Source: Trametopsis cervina
Lineage: Eukaryota > Basidiomycota > Agaricomycetes > Polyporales > Irpicaceae
DNA: 64,000 nt
Assembly (NCBI GenBank): GCA_022385755.1
Contig: MU278357.1
Span: 682,001-746,000 of the forward strand
Direction: 5' to 3'
Shown: positions 9,861-21,889 of the stretch, piece after piece
How the letters are laid out: the number at the start of each line of letters is the position of its first letter
How positions within the stretch are numbered: the stretch's first letter is position 1
Translations under genes and position numbers: made by a program
The notes under the pieces: generated by a model
Databases searched by the model: none
The model's input: only the letters and a program-made list of their open reading frames with translations
What the model was told of the DNA's origin: nothing

Positions 9861-12800
9861 ATGCGCCCTCCCACAGGACCTTCTCTGCCTCGCTCAATTC
9901 TTGAGGAGATAGAAACAGCATCAGGTATTACATTCTTTGCAGCAGTCAAAATGCACCATCTTATTTTCAGCTCTCTAGCCCAAGGTGGACAACGCAAAGG
10001 TTATCAGAAAGTTTCTCGGAAGGAAGCTCGCAAGCAAGATCGAGAGCAGAAGAAACAACGCAAGGTCCAATTCTTCGCATCTGGACGTACCTCCAAGCGA
10101 CCTGCCGAAAATGAGCATAATAGTTCTCCTGAGCGCAAGCGTCCTAGACTGGCGGAGACAACAGAGATAATTGAGCAAAAACCCGCCAAACCTCCAGCTG
10201 CACTTTCAAAATCGCGCAAACATCCCGATGTATCACATCTCCCCCCTCGCAACGCCGTCAGTAGTGGCTCTAAGTCAGAGACTGCGCTAGAAAAGCGTGT
10301 GCGAAAGCTCACTAAGCCGCCGTCAGTCATACCTCGTTCGGAACAGGAAAATCATGAAGACGCGTACATTGCATACCTGGAGTCGAAACTTGGTTGGTCT
10401 AAAGCTGGCGCGCGTACGTCGAAGTACGGAAAGGGGCTGGAGGATGATGGTCTGGATGGTGCGTCAACAAGTCATGGGTATGTGGACATCAAGCTTATGG
10501 TGCTATCGTAGACCTATTAGCCGGTATTGATTCGATCGAGGCATCTGTGTTTTCGCGCCCCAAGGTGAGAACCGACTACACAAATGGTACCACGGCTGCT
10601 GCTAATTACACGTAGTCGCGGAATGACGACGGGTATGCCTCGGATGGGCGCGACTTGCAAAATGTAGGAGAGGACGAGGCAGTGGGTGATGGGGATGGCG
10701 AAGAATATGACAGTGAGGGGGGTGAAGAAGAAAGTGAGAGTGGAAGTGACGAAAGCGAAGATGAAGATGAAGAAGAGGCAGCAAGTGCAGGTGAAGACGA
10801 GGACGCTGAGTGGAGTGGCTTTGGTGGGCAGGTCGTGCCAGAGCAAACGTCCCCGGACAGTAAGGTTGTCAGCGAAAACACGCCTGGTATGCATGCACGC
10901 ACTCACTACATTACGCTCGACTGATCCACCGTCAGGCTCGCGTTACGTCCCCCCACATCTACGCAAGGCCGCAGAGGAGACCGAACCATCAGAAGCTCAG
11001 ATGAAACTGACACGTCAACTGAAAGGCTTGCTCAACCGAATGACAGAACAAAATATATCAACGATTCTAGATGGAGTAGAAGAAATATATCGGAAAGAAA
11101 GACGGCATGGTAAGCACCCTTTGGAGGACTTTAATTACAGATCTCATTATGTCTGCTAGATGTCACGTCGACTCTGACGACGCTCATAATCGACGGGATT
11201 TCCGCGCATTCCATATTGCTCGATAGCTACGTTGTTCTTCACGCCGCCTTCATTTCCAGCCTACACAAAATTATCGGCGTTGAGTTCGGTGAGTAGTTTC
11301 GTCCCTCATCTAGGACTACGCACGCTAACATGTGTAACCTGTAGCCGCCTACTTCGTACAGAATGTTGTAACATCGTACGAACGGCATTTTGCCACCCTC
11401 CAGACCTCCTCCGAACGCCTTTCTGAGACTGTAAACGACGAGACTCTTGGAAAGGAGTGCTCAAACTTGATAGTGCTCCTGTCTGAGCTCTATAATTTCC
11501 AGGTCATCTCATGTTTACTTGTTTATGACTTCATCCGCGGACTTCTGGATGGCGACCTCACAGAGTTCAAGGTGGAACTGCTTCTGAAGGTTGTACGCAG
11601 TACGTCAAACCCATGACTGACGAGAGTCTCAATACAAAAGCTGACATGCGCTTCCCCGCTGTAGATTCTGGCCAACAATTGCGAACGGATGATCCATCGG
11701 CTTTAAAAGATATCATTCAGATTGTCCACGAGAAGATTCCCATTGATTCTCATGGTATGAGGTGCGTATTTACTGTTAGCCTGTATCCCTCGGCTAACCA
11801 ATACCGTACAGTTCAAGAGCGAAGTTCATGGTAGAAACGCTTACGAACCTCAAGAATAATAAGATCAAGAAAAACGCAGCTGGTGCACAGGGCCCTGACG
11901 CAGTCGAGCGGATGAAGAAATTTTTGTCCGGACTGAGCAAGAAACGTCACGGTCAGTGCGATTGCTGTTGTCTCATATCATATCACTTAATTTCGTTCAT
12001 TTATTCGCAGTCATGGGCCATGAACCCCTGCGAGTCAGTCTCGCCGATCTGCACTCTGCTGAGACCAAGGGCAAGTGGTGGCTGGTCGGCGCCGCATGGG
12101 GCGGTGATCCCTTGGTCGACCGACAAGAGGGCATTCAGCAGTCGGCCAAAACAGTCGATTCTACGGAGAATATCTTGCTGAAGCTTGCGAAGAAGCAAGG
12201 GATGAATACGGACATCCGTCGGAGCATCTTTGTTGTGTTGATGAGCAGTGAGGTACGGTATCTCACATCGCAATAGTCAGTCTCTCTGCTCACAGTGCAC
12301 GCTAGGATTACGTCGATGCGTGCGAACGTCTGTCGCAGCTCAAGCTGACAGAAGTGCAGCAACGAGAGATAATACGTGTCCTCCTGCACTGTTGTGGAAA
12401 CGTGCGTCGCCACTACGAAATGTTATGATTGCAGATACATCTGACAATTGTGCCACAGGAGAAAACGTACAATCCATATTACGCCTTTGTTGCGCAGCAC
12501 CTGTGCGGTTTGTCGCATTCGTACAAAGTAACGCTTCAGTTCTGTCTCTGGGATTTTCTTCGCGATCTGGGAGAGACGGAAGTTGGTGGAGTGGAGGTGC
12601 TGAAGAATTTGAAGGACGACACTACTGGGTTTGACTTGGGGAAAATCTCCAATACCCGTATGCGAAATGTTGCCAGAGCTTACGCATGGTGGCTCGCAAA
12701 GGATTCGTGCTCACTTGCCATTTTCAAGGTTCGTACATGCGTTATCTCGGCCTTTGAACGCCAGCTGATGACAGCTTTAGCCTGTTGACTTCACAACTCT

Positions 12801-13107
12801 CAAGCCACAGACAAGACAATTCTTCACAGAATTGTTCACGCAACTGTTGGTTAACACGCAGCTTCCCACACCTCTCCTAAGTTCGGATCCGAAAGGCTTC
12901 CCGAATACGAGGAATAGAGGATCGCTGGAAGAAGTGTTCATCAAAGCTACAAGAATTGAAACACTGGCCCTTGGATTAGTCTACTTCCTGAGGCACATGC
13001 TCGGCCAAGAGCAAGAGCAGGATGGTGGTCTGGGCTTTGTTAAGTGGGCAGTGAAAGTTGCCACTGAGACGCTCCGTACGGGAATCGATATTGTTGCTAC
13101 ATTGTGA
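9861..13107 (+). CDS. SGD1: Nucleolar MIF4G/MA3 protein, NOM1/Sgd1 homologue
   Basis: A multi-exon gene. The start is taken at ATG 9861; an in-frame ATG at 9825 is also possible. The N-terminus is Lys/Arg-rich and nucleolar-like (KVSRKEARKQDREQKKQRK). The GLD-DLLAGIDSIEASVF motif appears only when intron 10459-10511 is removed. A long acidic Glu/Asp/Ser tract follows, then YVPPHLRKAA and a MIF4G domain (MKLTRQLKGLLNRM onward, through LLSELYNFQVISCLLVYD). The MA3 domain is at the C-terminus (DIRRSIFVVLMSSEDYVDA). In yeast and human the family works in 18S rRNA and small-subunit maturation and recruits an eIF4A-type helicase in the nucleolus. The gene converges on EFM4, with 175 bp between stops. 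Confidence 0.9.
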
Positions 13108-13282
13108 TATTTGGTATTGGTCCATCTTTACACTCTTGGATATTACAACGGGACTGCGATGCAACCATATGCTATGTGGCCTTACGGAAGGCGATCGTCG
13201 AGTAGACATTTCCTTTCTTTCCCCCGAAAGAGAATTGCGGCCAAGGCACTTTTGAGCTATAATAAGTTTAGATGAACGTCAG

Positions 13283-14118
13283 TTAATCGATCTTGCGGCG
13301 TGTTTTGCTAAAGACGAACTGATATTGGAGACCTGATCCTGGCGAAATGAAGTTTACAAGAAGCTCGTCCTCCGTGAAATTACAGGCTGGCACGAGTAGG
13401 TTAAGGCAGTGTTAGACGGATGACTTGTACAGATATGCTCACATGTAATCAAGAAATATCCCCCCGGTTTCACGATTGCCGCGATTCGAGGAGGATAGTC
13501 GGCCGCGGGAGTCTTACCGGAGTCGTCTTTCTCAGCTAATGCGATAGCATCGTAAGTACCTTTGTCGAGAACAAGATCCCAAGTGGCAGCATTTGTGGAT
13601 GAGCTCTGTGAGGGGACAACAGGGTCTGGATAGGCATGAAGAAAATCGCACTCGGCGAAAGTGACTGCTTCAGCGCCGTCCCCTCTCGATGACCCGATCG
13701 CCCGTGCAAGCTTGACAGCATCGGAACTATAGTCGATACCCAGGATATGGCTTCCATCGTACCCCGCCTCCTGCAGCGCAAATAGGAGTGTGCCGTTTCC
13801 CGCACCAACCTCCAGGATCGTGGACGGCGGTGACTTGGCGATGTAGTCTTGCGCCCAATCGACCATTTTTTCCACACTGTCTTCTCCAAACCTAACGTTC
13901 GTTAAGCGTCAAGCATGATTATCACTATAGGACGTAAGCTAAGTGCCTACCAAATTTCACCCTCATCGCCTATATCTTCGAAGTTGGTTAGCTCCGTCGC
14001 ATAAACGTGATCCCAACTGTATTGTGGATCGTTTGAAAAGTCATATGAACCTTTTCGTGGCTACTCACTGCGCCTTCGTGCCCAGTTTTGACGGGTTCAG
14101 CTCCGCGGACTCACTCAT
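13283..14118 (-). CDS. EFM4: EFM4/METTL10-type protein-lysine methyltransferase
   Basis: Four exons. The first (14118-14069) gives MSESAELNPSKLGTKA, and intron 14068-14017 joins it to HWDHVYATELTNF. Next come GDEGEIWFGED, SAM-binding motif I ILEVGAGNGTLLF, the family motif WDLVLDKGTYDAI and, after the last intron, the ITSCNFTEDELL motif. The product ends at TAA 13283-13285, about 225 residues in all. The family methylates a lysine of translation elongation factor eEF1A in the cytosol. The order WDxVY, GEIWFG, motif I, DKGT and SCN matches the usual architecture and length, so the assignment is strong. Without the last splice the frame would end in an unrelated tail. Confidence 0.92.
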
Positions 14119-14354
14119 TGCAACGGGTTGAAGGTCAAGCTTCAAAATCAAGCGCTTAGTCAGCAGGACCGCTCGTTCGAATGAATATGACTGCACAAGA
14201 CTGGGGGTTGAAAGCAAGGTACCGAGAGCAGGGATATCATTAAGTGATAGTACAGTATGTGGTATGCAGCATAGTCGTAATCTAGCACAGGAGATTAACT
14301 GAAAGGTAGAGCAATGAACTACGCCAGGCATACCAAAAGGCGACAGACTAGTCT

Positions 14355-14722
14355 CTATCTTGACTTTCCGTCAGTCTTTTCCAGTAGTTCTTTTGCTTCG
14401 TTTATTTTGCTGGCGAGGTACGGAGAACCGCCACGATCCGGATGGTTGGCAATCATGATGTGTCGGTGTGCATCCTTCAGCTTGTTACGTAGCAGTGGGC
14501 CGTCCCTGAAGGAATGAAGCTTCATACTAGTGTTTAGTTCATATAACGGTGGGTTACGCACTTTAAGCCAAGGATAGCAATCGCCTCCTTTCGATCCATC
14601 CTCGCCTTGAACCCACCCTTGACCCACTCTTCGGCAGCTTTCTTTCCAGCTCTTTGCCACATACTTCGTCCGGCTATAGCAGCAGCGATGGCTCCAACGC
14701 CAATTATTACGGGTGTCGCCAT
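14355..14722 (-). CDS. PAM18: Mitochondrial import J-protein Pam18/Tim14
   Basis: Two exons (14722-14562 and 14505-14355) encode 103 residues. The N-terminus [18 protein letters not shown] is a single membrane helix. The basic segment [20 protein letters not shown] follows. The C-terminal J-like domain carries the essential HPD in [11 protein letters not shown], then [15 protein letters not shown]. In the family it is the J-protein of the TIM23 import motor in the inner membrane and stimulates mtHsp70 ATPase. Length, topology and the conserved C-terminus all match. Its 5' flank is intergenic, and EFM4 lies about 240 bp downstream on the same strand. Confidence 0.95.
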
Positions 14723-15346
14723 TAGAAAGAGGTGCAGTGAGAATAACGTGTGGGCACTTATGTATCGAAAGCAAAGAACGGTATAGAAATGCTGATGAGG
14801 CGGTAAGCAGGTGTAAGTCAGAAGCGCCGAAAGTATGGGTGTCACGGTCACATGCTTAAACGTGAGCGCGCTCTCCAGTGAAAGCTGATATCATCCGCAA
14901 TGCAACGTTGACGGTGTCAACCTACGTCAAAGACCCATTGGTAGAACAAACCTGCTATATGGCTTTTACCTGTTGACCTATAGGACCATTTCCAAACTTT
15001 ACGTGACCACTATGGTCGGTAAGCAATCGGCATGCATGTAAGTCCCGAACTCTATCATTTCACGCTACTCGGTTGACGACTTGAGCAGACCTGTTGGCAG
15101 CTAATCGTTATCAGAAGAGCAAACCCAGGTACAGCAAGGCGATGGAACATAGCGTTTATCACCTGCAACTCGCTTACCGGTTGCTCGATGCGTAAAGTAG
15201 GTAAGCGTATGGCTCCGGTCTTGCCTTCACTGAACAAGGTTTTAGGAGCATCGCCTCATGTTTTCATTTGCAAAGAGATATAGGCGTCGTTCCCGTCTAG
15301 GGGACACACCCCGACCCTCTCTGAACAGTCTGGGTACCTCTCTACA
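14723..15346. other. Divergent intergenic region, 624 bp
   Basis: It lies between the starts of PAM18 (-) and the helicase gene (+), so it should contain both promoters. I see no gene, RNA or repeat in it. Confidence 0.6.
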
Positions 15347-18072
15347 ATGAGCCCAAGAGTATACGCCGTACGCTCCGAGGCCTTCACAGACATCTCGGAC
15401 AGGCACGAAGCCACGGTACTCCAAGAGACGGAGCTCAATGCTGAGAGGATCCGTCAGTTCCTAGCCTCTGCAGCCGGGAGGCCCTTAGGAGTTGCAGCAT
15501 CCTACGGACCCAAGGGTGTTCTGTACAGCTTGGCCTTGTCGACCGAGACACGTACCCTCCACATTTTGATGCAGAAGGTGTCTCCTAGGTCACAGCAGCG
15601 GCCGAAACGGCGTTCGCCCGATAGTCGAAAACTCTTACAAGATGAGATCCTCTGCAATGCGAGTTATCACAAGCTGGCCTTCGACGCTGAACGGGTCACC
15701 ACCGCCCTATTTCTCGACCATGACATGCACACCAAGGGTCTTATTGATGTTCAGAGTTTGGTGCTGAGAAAAAGTGGTAGGCAATCGATAGGGGCTCTCA
15801 AAACGCTCTTCGAAGGGCAGATAGCAGATGAGAGAGCGGTTGTGAGGATATTTGACAGAAGGCTCCGACACGGGGATCCAAAGGACGACAATGTACTTCG
15901 CGCTTGCGCTACTTGGGGAATTGGCTCACGCTATGCCAGCGAAATAGCTAAAGCATTACCGATAGATACTTCTGCATTGGATGACAGGGTGAGGCGTCAT
16001 GATGGGTCTGCGTTCAGTTGACTGACGCCACTTTCGCTTAGGTACTTATAGCCGTAGCCAAAATCGTGCGCGATGCCGATCAATTGGAGGCCATCAAGCC
16101 CACTAGAGTTAAGAATGACGTTGCAGCTAAGTTTGGCGGCGAGAGTGGAAGTGTGCAAGTGACCCTTCAGCGTTATAAAACACGTCTGAGGCGTGGAGGG
16201 CGACAGGTATATTTACGCCACTGCATGAAATCTCATAACTGCAATTTGATGCGACCGTCGTCATACAGAAAATTGTTGTCGAGACAGCGATAAAAGGTAG
16301 CAAACCAGTCCACAACACAGGCACTGTCAGGGGCACGGATGGAAAGAGCGCCTCCCTGAACGTGGCGCTGAACCAACGACAGTTGGCTCTTGGTGAAATA
16401 AGAAGTGTACATACCTTTGGCCCAGAGGATCCCACCAGTGCCGAATATGCGCGGACAGACGTTGTTTTGAAGGTTTTGCAAGGGGACAGCAACTTTTTCT
16501 CATTACCAATTGTCCGCACAATCTTCCTGGGAGGTCAGAAGACTGCTGGTACCCCATTGCACAGTTTGTCGCCCGACGTTTACTTTTCCCTCTCGCTCAA
16601 CGACTCGCAAACGCGGGCGGTTCTCGATATAATCTCACCCAAGCAGCGCAAAGCAGTCGTTGTTATCCAAGGTGCTCCTGGTACCGGCAAAACGACCGTG
16701 ATCTCCGCTAGCGTTCAGATTCTTACGTCGCTGCAGTCATGGATTGGCGAGCATGGTATCTATGTCGTCGCCCAGTCGAACGTAGCCGTAAAAAATATGG
16801 CAGAAAAACTTGTGAACGTTGGTTTTCATGATTTCAAAGTCCTCGTCTCACACGAGTTTCATTTTGACTGGTGAGAATCTTATGTACTATGAGAACACAG
16901 CGAGGCTGACATGGCTGTCCTATAGGCACGAGCATCTTTATGGAGATATCCTCAACGAGAACGTCATCACCTCGGACCGTTTTCATAAAGGCAAAACAGA
17001 CGCAGCAACCCTGCTGAACGGATCGCGGGTGATCCTATGCACCCTCAGTATGTTCTCTAACCAGCGGGCTGCGGTATTTGCTGCAACAGTCCCGGTCGAT
17101 GTCGTCATCGTCGACGAGGCAAGTCAAATCGAGCTTGGGGACTACATACCTCTTCTGAACAAACACGGCGAGCGGATCAAGAAACTGGTGTTCATTGGCG
17201 ATGACCAACAACGTAAGCTGCTCAAGGTTCACTCATCGATTCCGTTATTGATTTGATGTTTAGTGGCTCCCTTTGGTCAAGACGATCTGAAGACGCTGAG
17301 AAGTATATTCGAGATGGCCAATGTACGGCAGAACGCAGTTTTCCTGGATACACAATGTAGGTTGTGGCATTAGAGGTCTGGTAATCGGATGTTCAAATCT
17401 TTGCAGATCGTATGCCGGTACCCATCGGCGAATTCATTTCCAGGCAAATGTACCACAACCGCCTGAAGTCACAACACAACATCAATGTGCGGTCCAGTTG
17501 CAGGTTTGTAGATATCGCTAAGGGAAAAGAAGAGAAGGCAGGAAACAGCTACAAGGTCAGCGGCCTTCGGCGTATCGTCCTTCAAGTGCTGATGTGTCGC
17601 CTCCTTAGAATGTCGAAGAAGCGAACTATGTCATCAACATTGCGAAGCGCTATCATGAGCAAGGCAAATCGTATCGAATTGTTACCCCATACGACGGCCA
17701 GCGTTCTCTCATTCAGAAGTACCTCGAGAAGGCGAAGCTGCCTTGGGAGGATCGCTGTTTCAACGTCGACTCTTTCCAAGGTCTGTCTTGATAATGCAAT
17801 GCTCACACGCATTTCTTTCTGACGCTTCCAACTCAGGCAATGAGGCAGACCACATCATCATCTCCGTTGTACGCACAGACAAGATTGGATTCTTGAACAA
17901 CCGGCGCAGAAGTAATGTCATGTTGTCGCGCTGCAAGAAAAGCATGACCATCTGCACCAGCCGCGATTACATTACGGGCAAAGCATCTGATACCCTTTTG
18001 GGCAAGCTTTGCGCCGAGTGGGGAGCAGGAGCATGGTTGACTGCTCGCGATATCCTTGCTGGAAGGTTTTGA
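15347..18072 (+). CDS. UPF1-like SF1 helicase with exonuclease-like N-terminus
   Basis: A multi-exon gene of about 780 residues. The helicase core has all the SF1 motifs: LNDSQTRAVLDI, Walker A IQGAPGTGKTTVI, Ia VVAQSNVAVKNMA, II VIVDEASQ, III LVFIGDDQQ-LAPFG, IV LDTQ-YRMPVP (the joins cross introns), V VDSFQGNEADHIIIS and VI NRRRSNVMLSRCK. This is the AAA_11/AAA_12 type seen in Upf1, Sen1 and Dna2-like enzymes. The N-terminal ~200 residues contain YHKLAFDAERVTTALFLDH and IDVQSL, resembling a 3'-5' exonuclease fold. The expected first-motif Asp-x-Glu is not visible, so that domain is probably inactive or only binds nucleic acid. Substrate and pathway are unknown. The gene converges on the ataxin-2 gene. 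Confidence 0.87.
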
Positions 18073-18483
18073 CTTCGCCTCATAATACGGGTTTAGCCGT
18101 CGGTGCAGGCTCGCTTTTATCTACGCCTTGATTTCTTGTAAATGGGGCTGGGTCATACTCATGTCGCAGAATCTTCCTCATCAATCTTTCGTCTTCCGTT
18201 TTCGTTGTAACATATCCCAATTGCGAGCCGCCCTGTACTTGTTACCTGTCATGTCTTGTCATATGAAGCTCCTTTTTACTTTCAAACCATGCTACTCTGG
18301 AGCAGAGAGGTAGAATGCAAATGCGATCGACAACAACAGAACGGAACCAAGATAGCACAGCGGATGGTAGGCTACACACAACAAGACTGCTAATACCCAC
18401 GCGTCCTTTCCCTCGATACCGAGCCATCTTATTCGGCGTGGGCGCATCCAACCTAACTAACCGTGTGCACCTGGTAGGATACT
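18073..18483. other. Convergent intergenic region, 411 bp
   Basis: It lies between the helicase stop and the ataxin-2 homologue stop. It should hold both 3' UTRs. I see no gene or repeat. Confidence 0.6.
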
Positions 18484-21400
18484 TCATGGGTGTCCGCCCT
18501 GCATCGGTACAGGTGGTGCGGGCGATCCGTCGTATTGCATTGGAGGGGCGCCGGGGCCGCCAGGAGGGGGCATCATCATGGGGTAGGGAACAGCATGCGA
18601 TACTAACAGGCAAACACAATGAGTAAGGAAGTAAGCAGACATATACGGCGTGTCAACTACTTACTTTGGGGACTTTGATGGTAGTATGCATGAGCGTGCG
18701 AGGGGATGGGGGTGGGAGGCATCGATGGTCTTGGACCTGCGCCGTTGGGTGGAGGGGGGTAAGCACCGGGAGGAGGCATGTATTGCGGAGCTGTCGCAGG
18801 CAGTTAGCCTTCCAAGCTAGGCTTCATAGAGGGAAATCAACTCACGAGGCATTTGTCCCATCGGAGAGCCAGGATACATCGCTAGAGTTCGTACGTCAGT
18901 CAACCGAATACCGCACAGAGAACAGAAAACTGACCGTTCGGAGGGGGCATGTACGGGTAATGCATATGAGGCATGAACGGCTGCATATGCCCAGGGGGTG
19001 CCATGCCGGGCATCATGTGCTGCATGGGGTACTATAGATCAATTAACAAATAGTCACTTTCAGGTGCCGAGGACCAACCTGGCCGGGGTAACCGTATGGA
19101 GGGTAAGCGTAAACATAACTGCGAGCGGCCGCTTGAGCGGCCTGTGCAGCGGCTTCGGAGTTCTCTTCGTATTGTTGAGGAGGGACGGGGGCGGGAGGAC
19201 CGGGAGGGGGCAAGTGAGGAGAGTGCTGTTGAGGTTGCGCCGGGGGTGAAGGGAACAGTTGCATATACCGTTTGCCGTTATACGGCCAATTGGCTTCTAC
19301 ATCAAAAGACGTCATTCTCAAGCTAAACGAGTGGAAAGATGAAGGGCGACTTACGGACTTGGGAAGCTTCTGCAACTTTGTTATACTTGAAGGGGTTAAA
19401 GTCGTCCTTGATGTGTACTGGAGGTCCCCTCTTCGGCGTGCGCGTACCAAAGAATGGATTGGGGGGACCGGACGGAGTAGGGCTGGATTCAGCTGGCTTG
19501 GGCTTGGGCGAAGCGGTAGACGTGGAAGCTGAGCCATTCGTAGCGACGGATGCATTCGACTGTGCCGAATTCTGACGACAGAGCATCACGGTCAGTCTCA
19601 CGGATGTTATCTGATGTATGGCTTACCTTGTTGATTGGCTTGAAAGATGACGCGTTGACGTTCAAACGGTTACCGCCGGGTGACAGAGGGGTGTTAGGAC
19701 CTGCGCCGTTCTGGTTCGTAACCGAAGTTGTTCGTATCGGAGCCGGGGCGGGAGCAGCAGCAGGGGCCGCGCCGTTGCCGGATGGCGGTGTATCGTTTCG
19801 CTTGCCTTTGAACGGAGGGATAGCCTGAATGACCATGCTAATCCTCTTATCTTTAGAAGCGCTGGTACTAGACGAAGTCTTGACCAGAGCACCAGGCTTG
19901 CCAGTGGCGCCTGGTTGCGGCGAGCCCGCAATAGGAAGCTTGGCCGCAGAGGGTGCACCTCCACGACCTCCCGTAGTGGGATTGAGGGGCGAAGCAGCGG
20001 TGGTTAAGGCTTGAGCACTAATCGTACGAGCCTGGGCAGACTCTGCATCCTTGGTTGACTTGTCTCTGATCTGCTTTTGCTTCTCTTCGTCCTTGGCGAG
20101 GATGGTAACAAGATCCTCGGGAATTGGCTTGTTAAGCTACATAAGGTGACAACGAGAAGCTGGTGTCAGAGAGCACTCTGCGGATGTTTGCCTGATAATC
20201 ATACCTTGAACGTCTGACTGAACTTCACCAGATCTGCCATGCGCTTGTCCATCTCGTTCTTCATCAGAGCCTGCTTCTTCTTCATGAGCCTGTCTCTCTC
20301 GCTCGTGACAAAGCTTCTGAAGGCGGGCAGAGGATCCGCGGTCGATTGCTAAAACCGAGGTTAGCATCAGTAAGAAAGTATTGCGTAAGCGCAAGGGCGT
20401 ACAGTGTTTGCCGCACCACCTCCCGGGGCAGGAGATGCAGGCGGTTGGCCATCCTTGACGGCAACAGCACCATCTGGACCATTAACCTGTACCGATGGGA
20501 CGTCTGGCTTCACCGGTAATATCGGGCCACCTTTACGAGCACCAGGAGGAACATAAGCGTTCGCACCCCTAACAACTGCGCCGTACCTGCGATATCTGTT
20601 AGGGCCACAGAGCCTGCGTCATGTTGCGTAATAACTCACTTGTCTTCCTCAGTTGTGCCATTCTCTCCTACAAGGTTCATCACACGCTCCTCGGCGATAT
20701 GTGGGTTGTTAGTGGTACCCTGAATTACGCAAGGTTAGCAGTGGAATGACATCGACAGTTGGGGAATAAGAATAACTGATCAAAACGTAGAGATACTGAC
20801 CGAGATAATCTCGTTGGCGATGGCCTGAGCCTTCTTCTCCCTCTCCTTGTAGTCAGGAGCGTTCCTGTCGAGCTTGGTCGTATAAGCCTCCTCATCGAAG
20901 CCCGCTTTAACACCAAATAGCTTCTCGTTGGCGGCAAACTGATCCCACTGGTTGTTTCCCGTGGAAGCTCCAGCACCGAAAGTCAAATCGTCAGAGTTGG
21001 AGAAACCGCCCCGACCAGAAGCAGTAGTGTTCTCCGGGATGTCGTCAGCCCAGGCTTGCAGAGGCCGTTCGCGGAGCCCGCCTATCTTCTGGCTGATATC
21101 AACATCCGTTTTGAAACCTCCAAGCGACATGAGCGACAAGTATTTCCACATCATGACATATCTACTCACTGTCGCCATTAGGCGCTTTCGCATCCGCCGG
21201 TCCAGAAGCCCACGTGTCGATATTCGTCGCTGCGATGAATAGCTGTTCTTTCAGAGGTTGCCCGGGGTTGGAGATTTCCTTCACGTCCTTGAGAGTGACC
21301 CCAGAGGAGTCACCTTCGCCTCCGGTCGAACCAATGACGCCCTCGTAGCGCTGATTGCTCTTTGTCGTGAGTGTAATAGTAGTGCCCTGCCAAAAGATCA

Positions 21401-21889
21401 ACTCGTCAATACGCAAGATATCTCAGAGCGACGCCCGTGACATTGAAAAGAGATTCTATGCGGAGTAAGGTTGTAGCGTGTCCTGCATCGTTCGCATGGA
21501 GGGATATCCGGAGAGATGATGGTGTTGCCTTTACGGGTCGCGATTCATGGTAAGACTACGCACCGTTAATCCAGAAAGTTGTTGAAGCACACGATCAACG
21601 GGACGATCCGCGCGAGGAGCAGCGTTCTGCTGCGCGAGAGGAGGAAACCCGCCTGGGGCATTGGGTTGTGGGCCGCCAGGTAAACGCGCACTTTGGGGCC
21701 CAGGAGAGAAGGTGGGCGACGGTCGGTTTGCAGTCCATGCCGATGGACGTCTACAAGGGAGACAAGGAGCGAGATATGCGTTAGAAACGCAGACGGACGT
21801 GAAGTAGACGTGACAAGAGCAACAGACCGAGCAGGGGGGTCACCCATACCCTTCCTGGGGGGCTTGGGCTGTCTCGCAGTTGTAGCCAT
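18484..21889 (-). CDS. PBP1: Pab1-binding protein Pbp1 / ataxin-2 homologue
   Basis: About ten exons, starting at ATG 21889 (MATTARQPKPPRKGM). An N-terminal Sm-like domain begins at VDRVLQQLSGLT and continues across an intron as GTTITLTTKSNQRYEGVI, through FIAATNIDTW. The LsmAD domain follows (FKTDVDISQKIGG, NEKLFGVKAGFDEEAYTTKL). A PAM2 motif that would bind the MLLE domain of poly(A)-binding protein is clear: LNVNASSFKPINK. The C-terminal part is Pro/Gln/Met/Tyr-rich and disordered, with repeated PGMAPPGHM and MHYPYMPPP patches, ending QGGHP. The family regulates poly(A) tail length, translation and stress-granule assembly in the cytoplasm. Domain order Lsm, LsmAD, PAM2, low-complexity is canonical. 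Confidence 0.93.

Noticed and set aside
9925..9970. Apparent 46-bp intron in the first NOM1 exon (GTATTA...TTTCAG)
   Set aside because: Removing it puts a TAG in frame at once, while the unspliced frame reads on into the conserved Lys/Arg-rich N-terminus.
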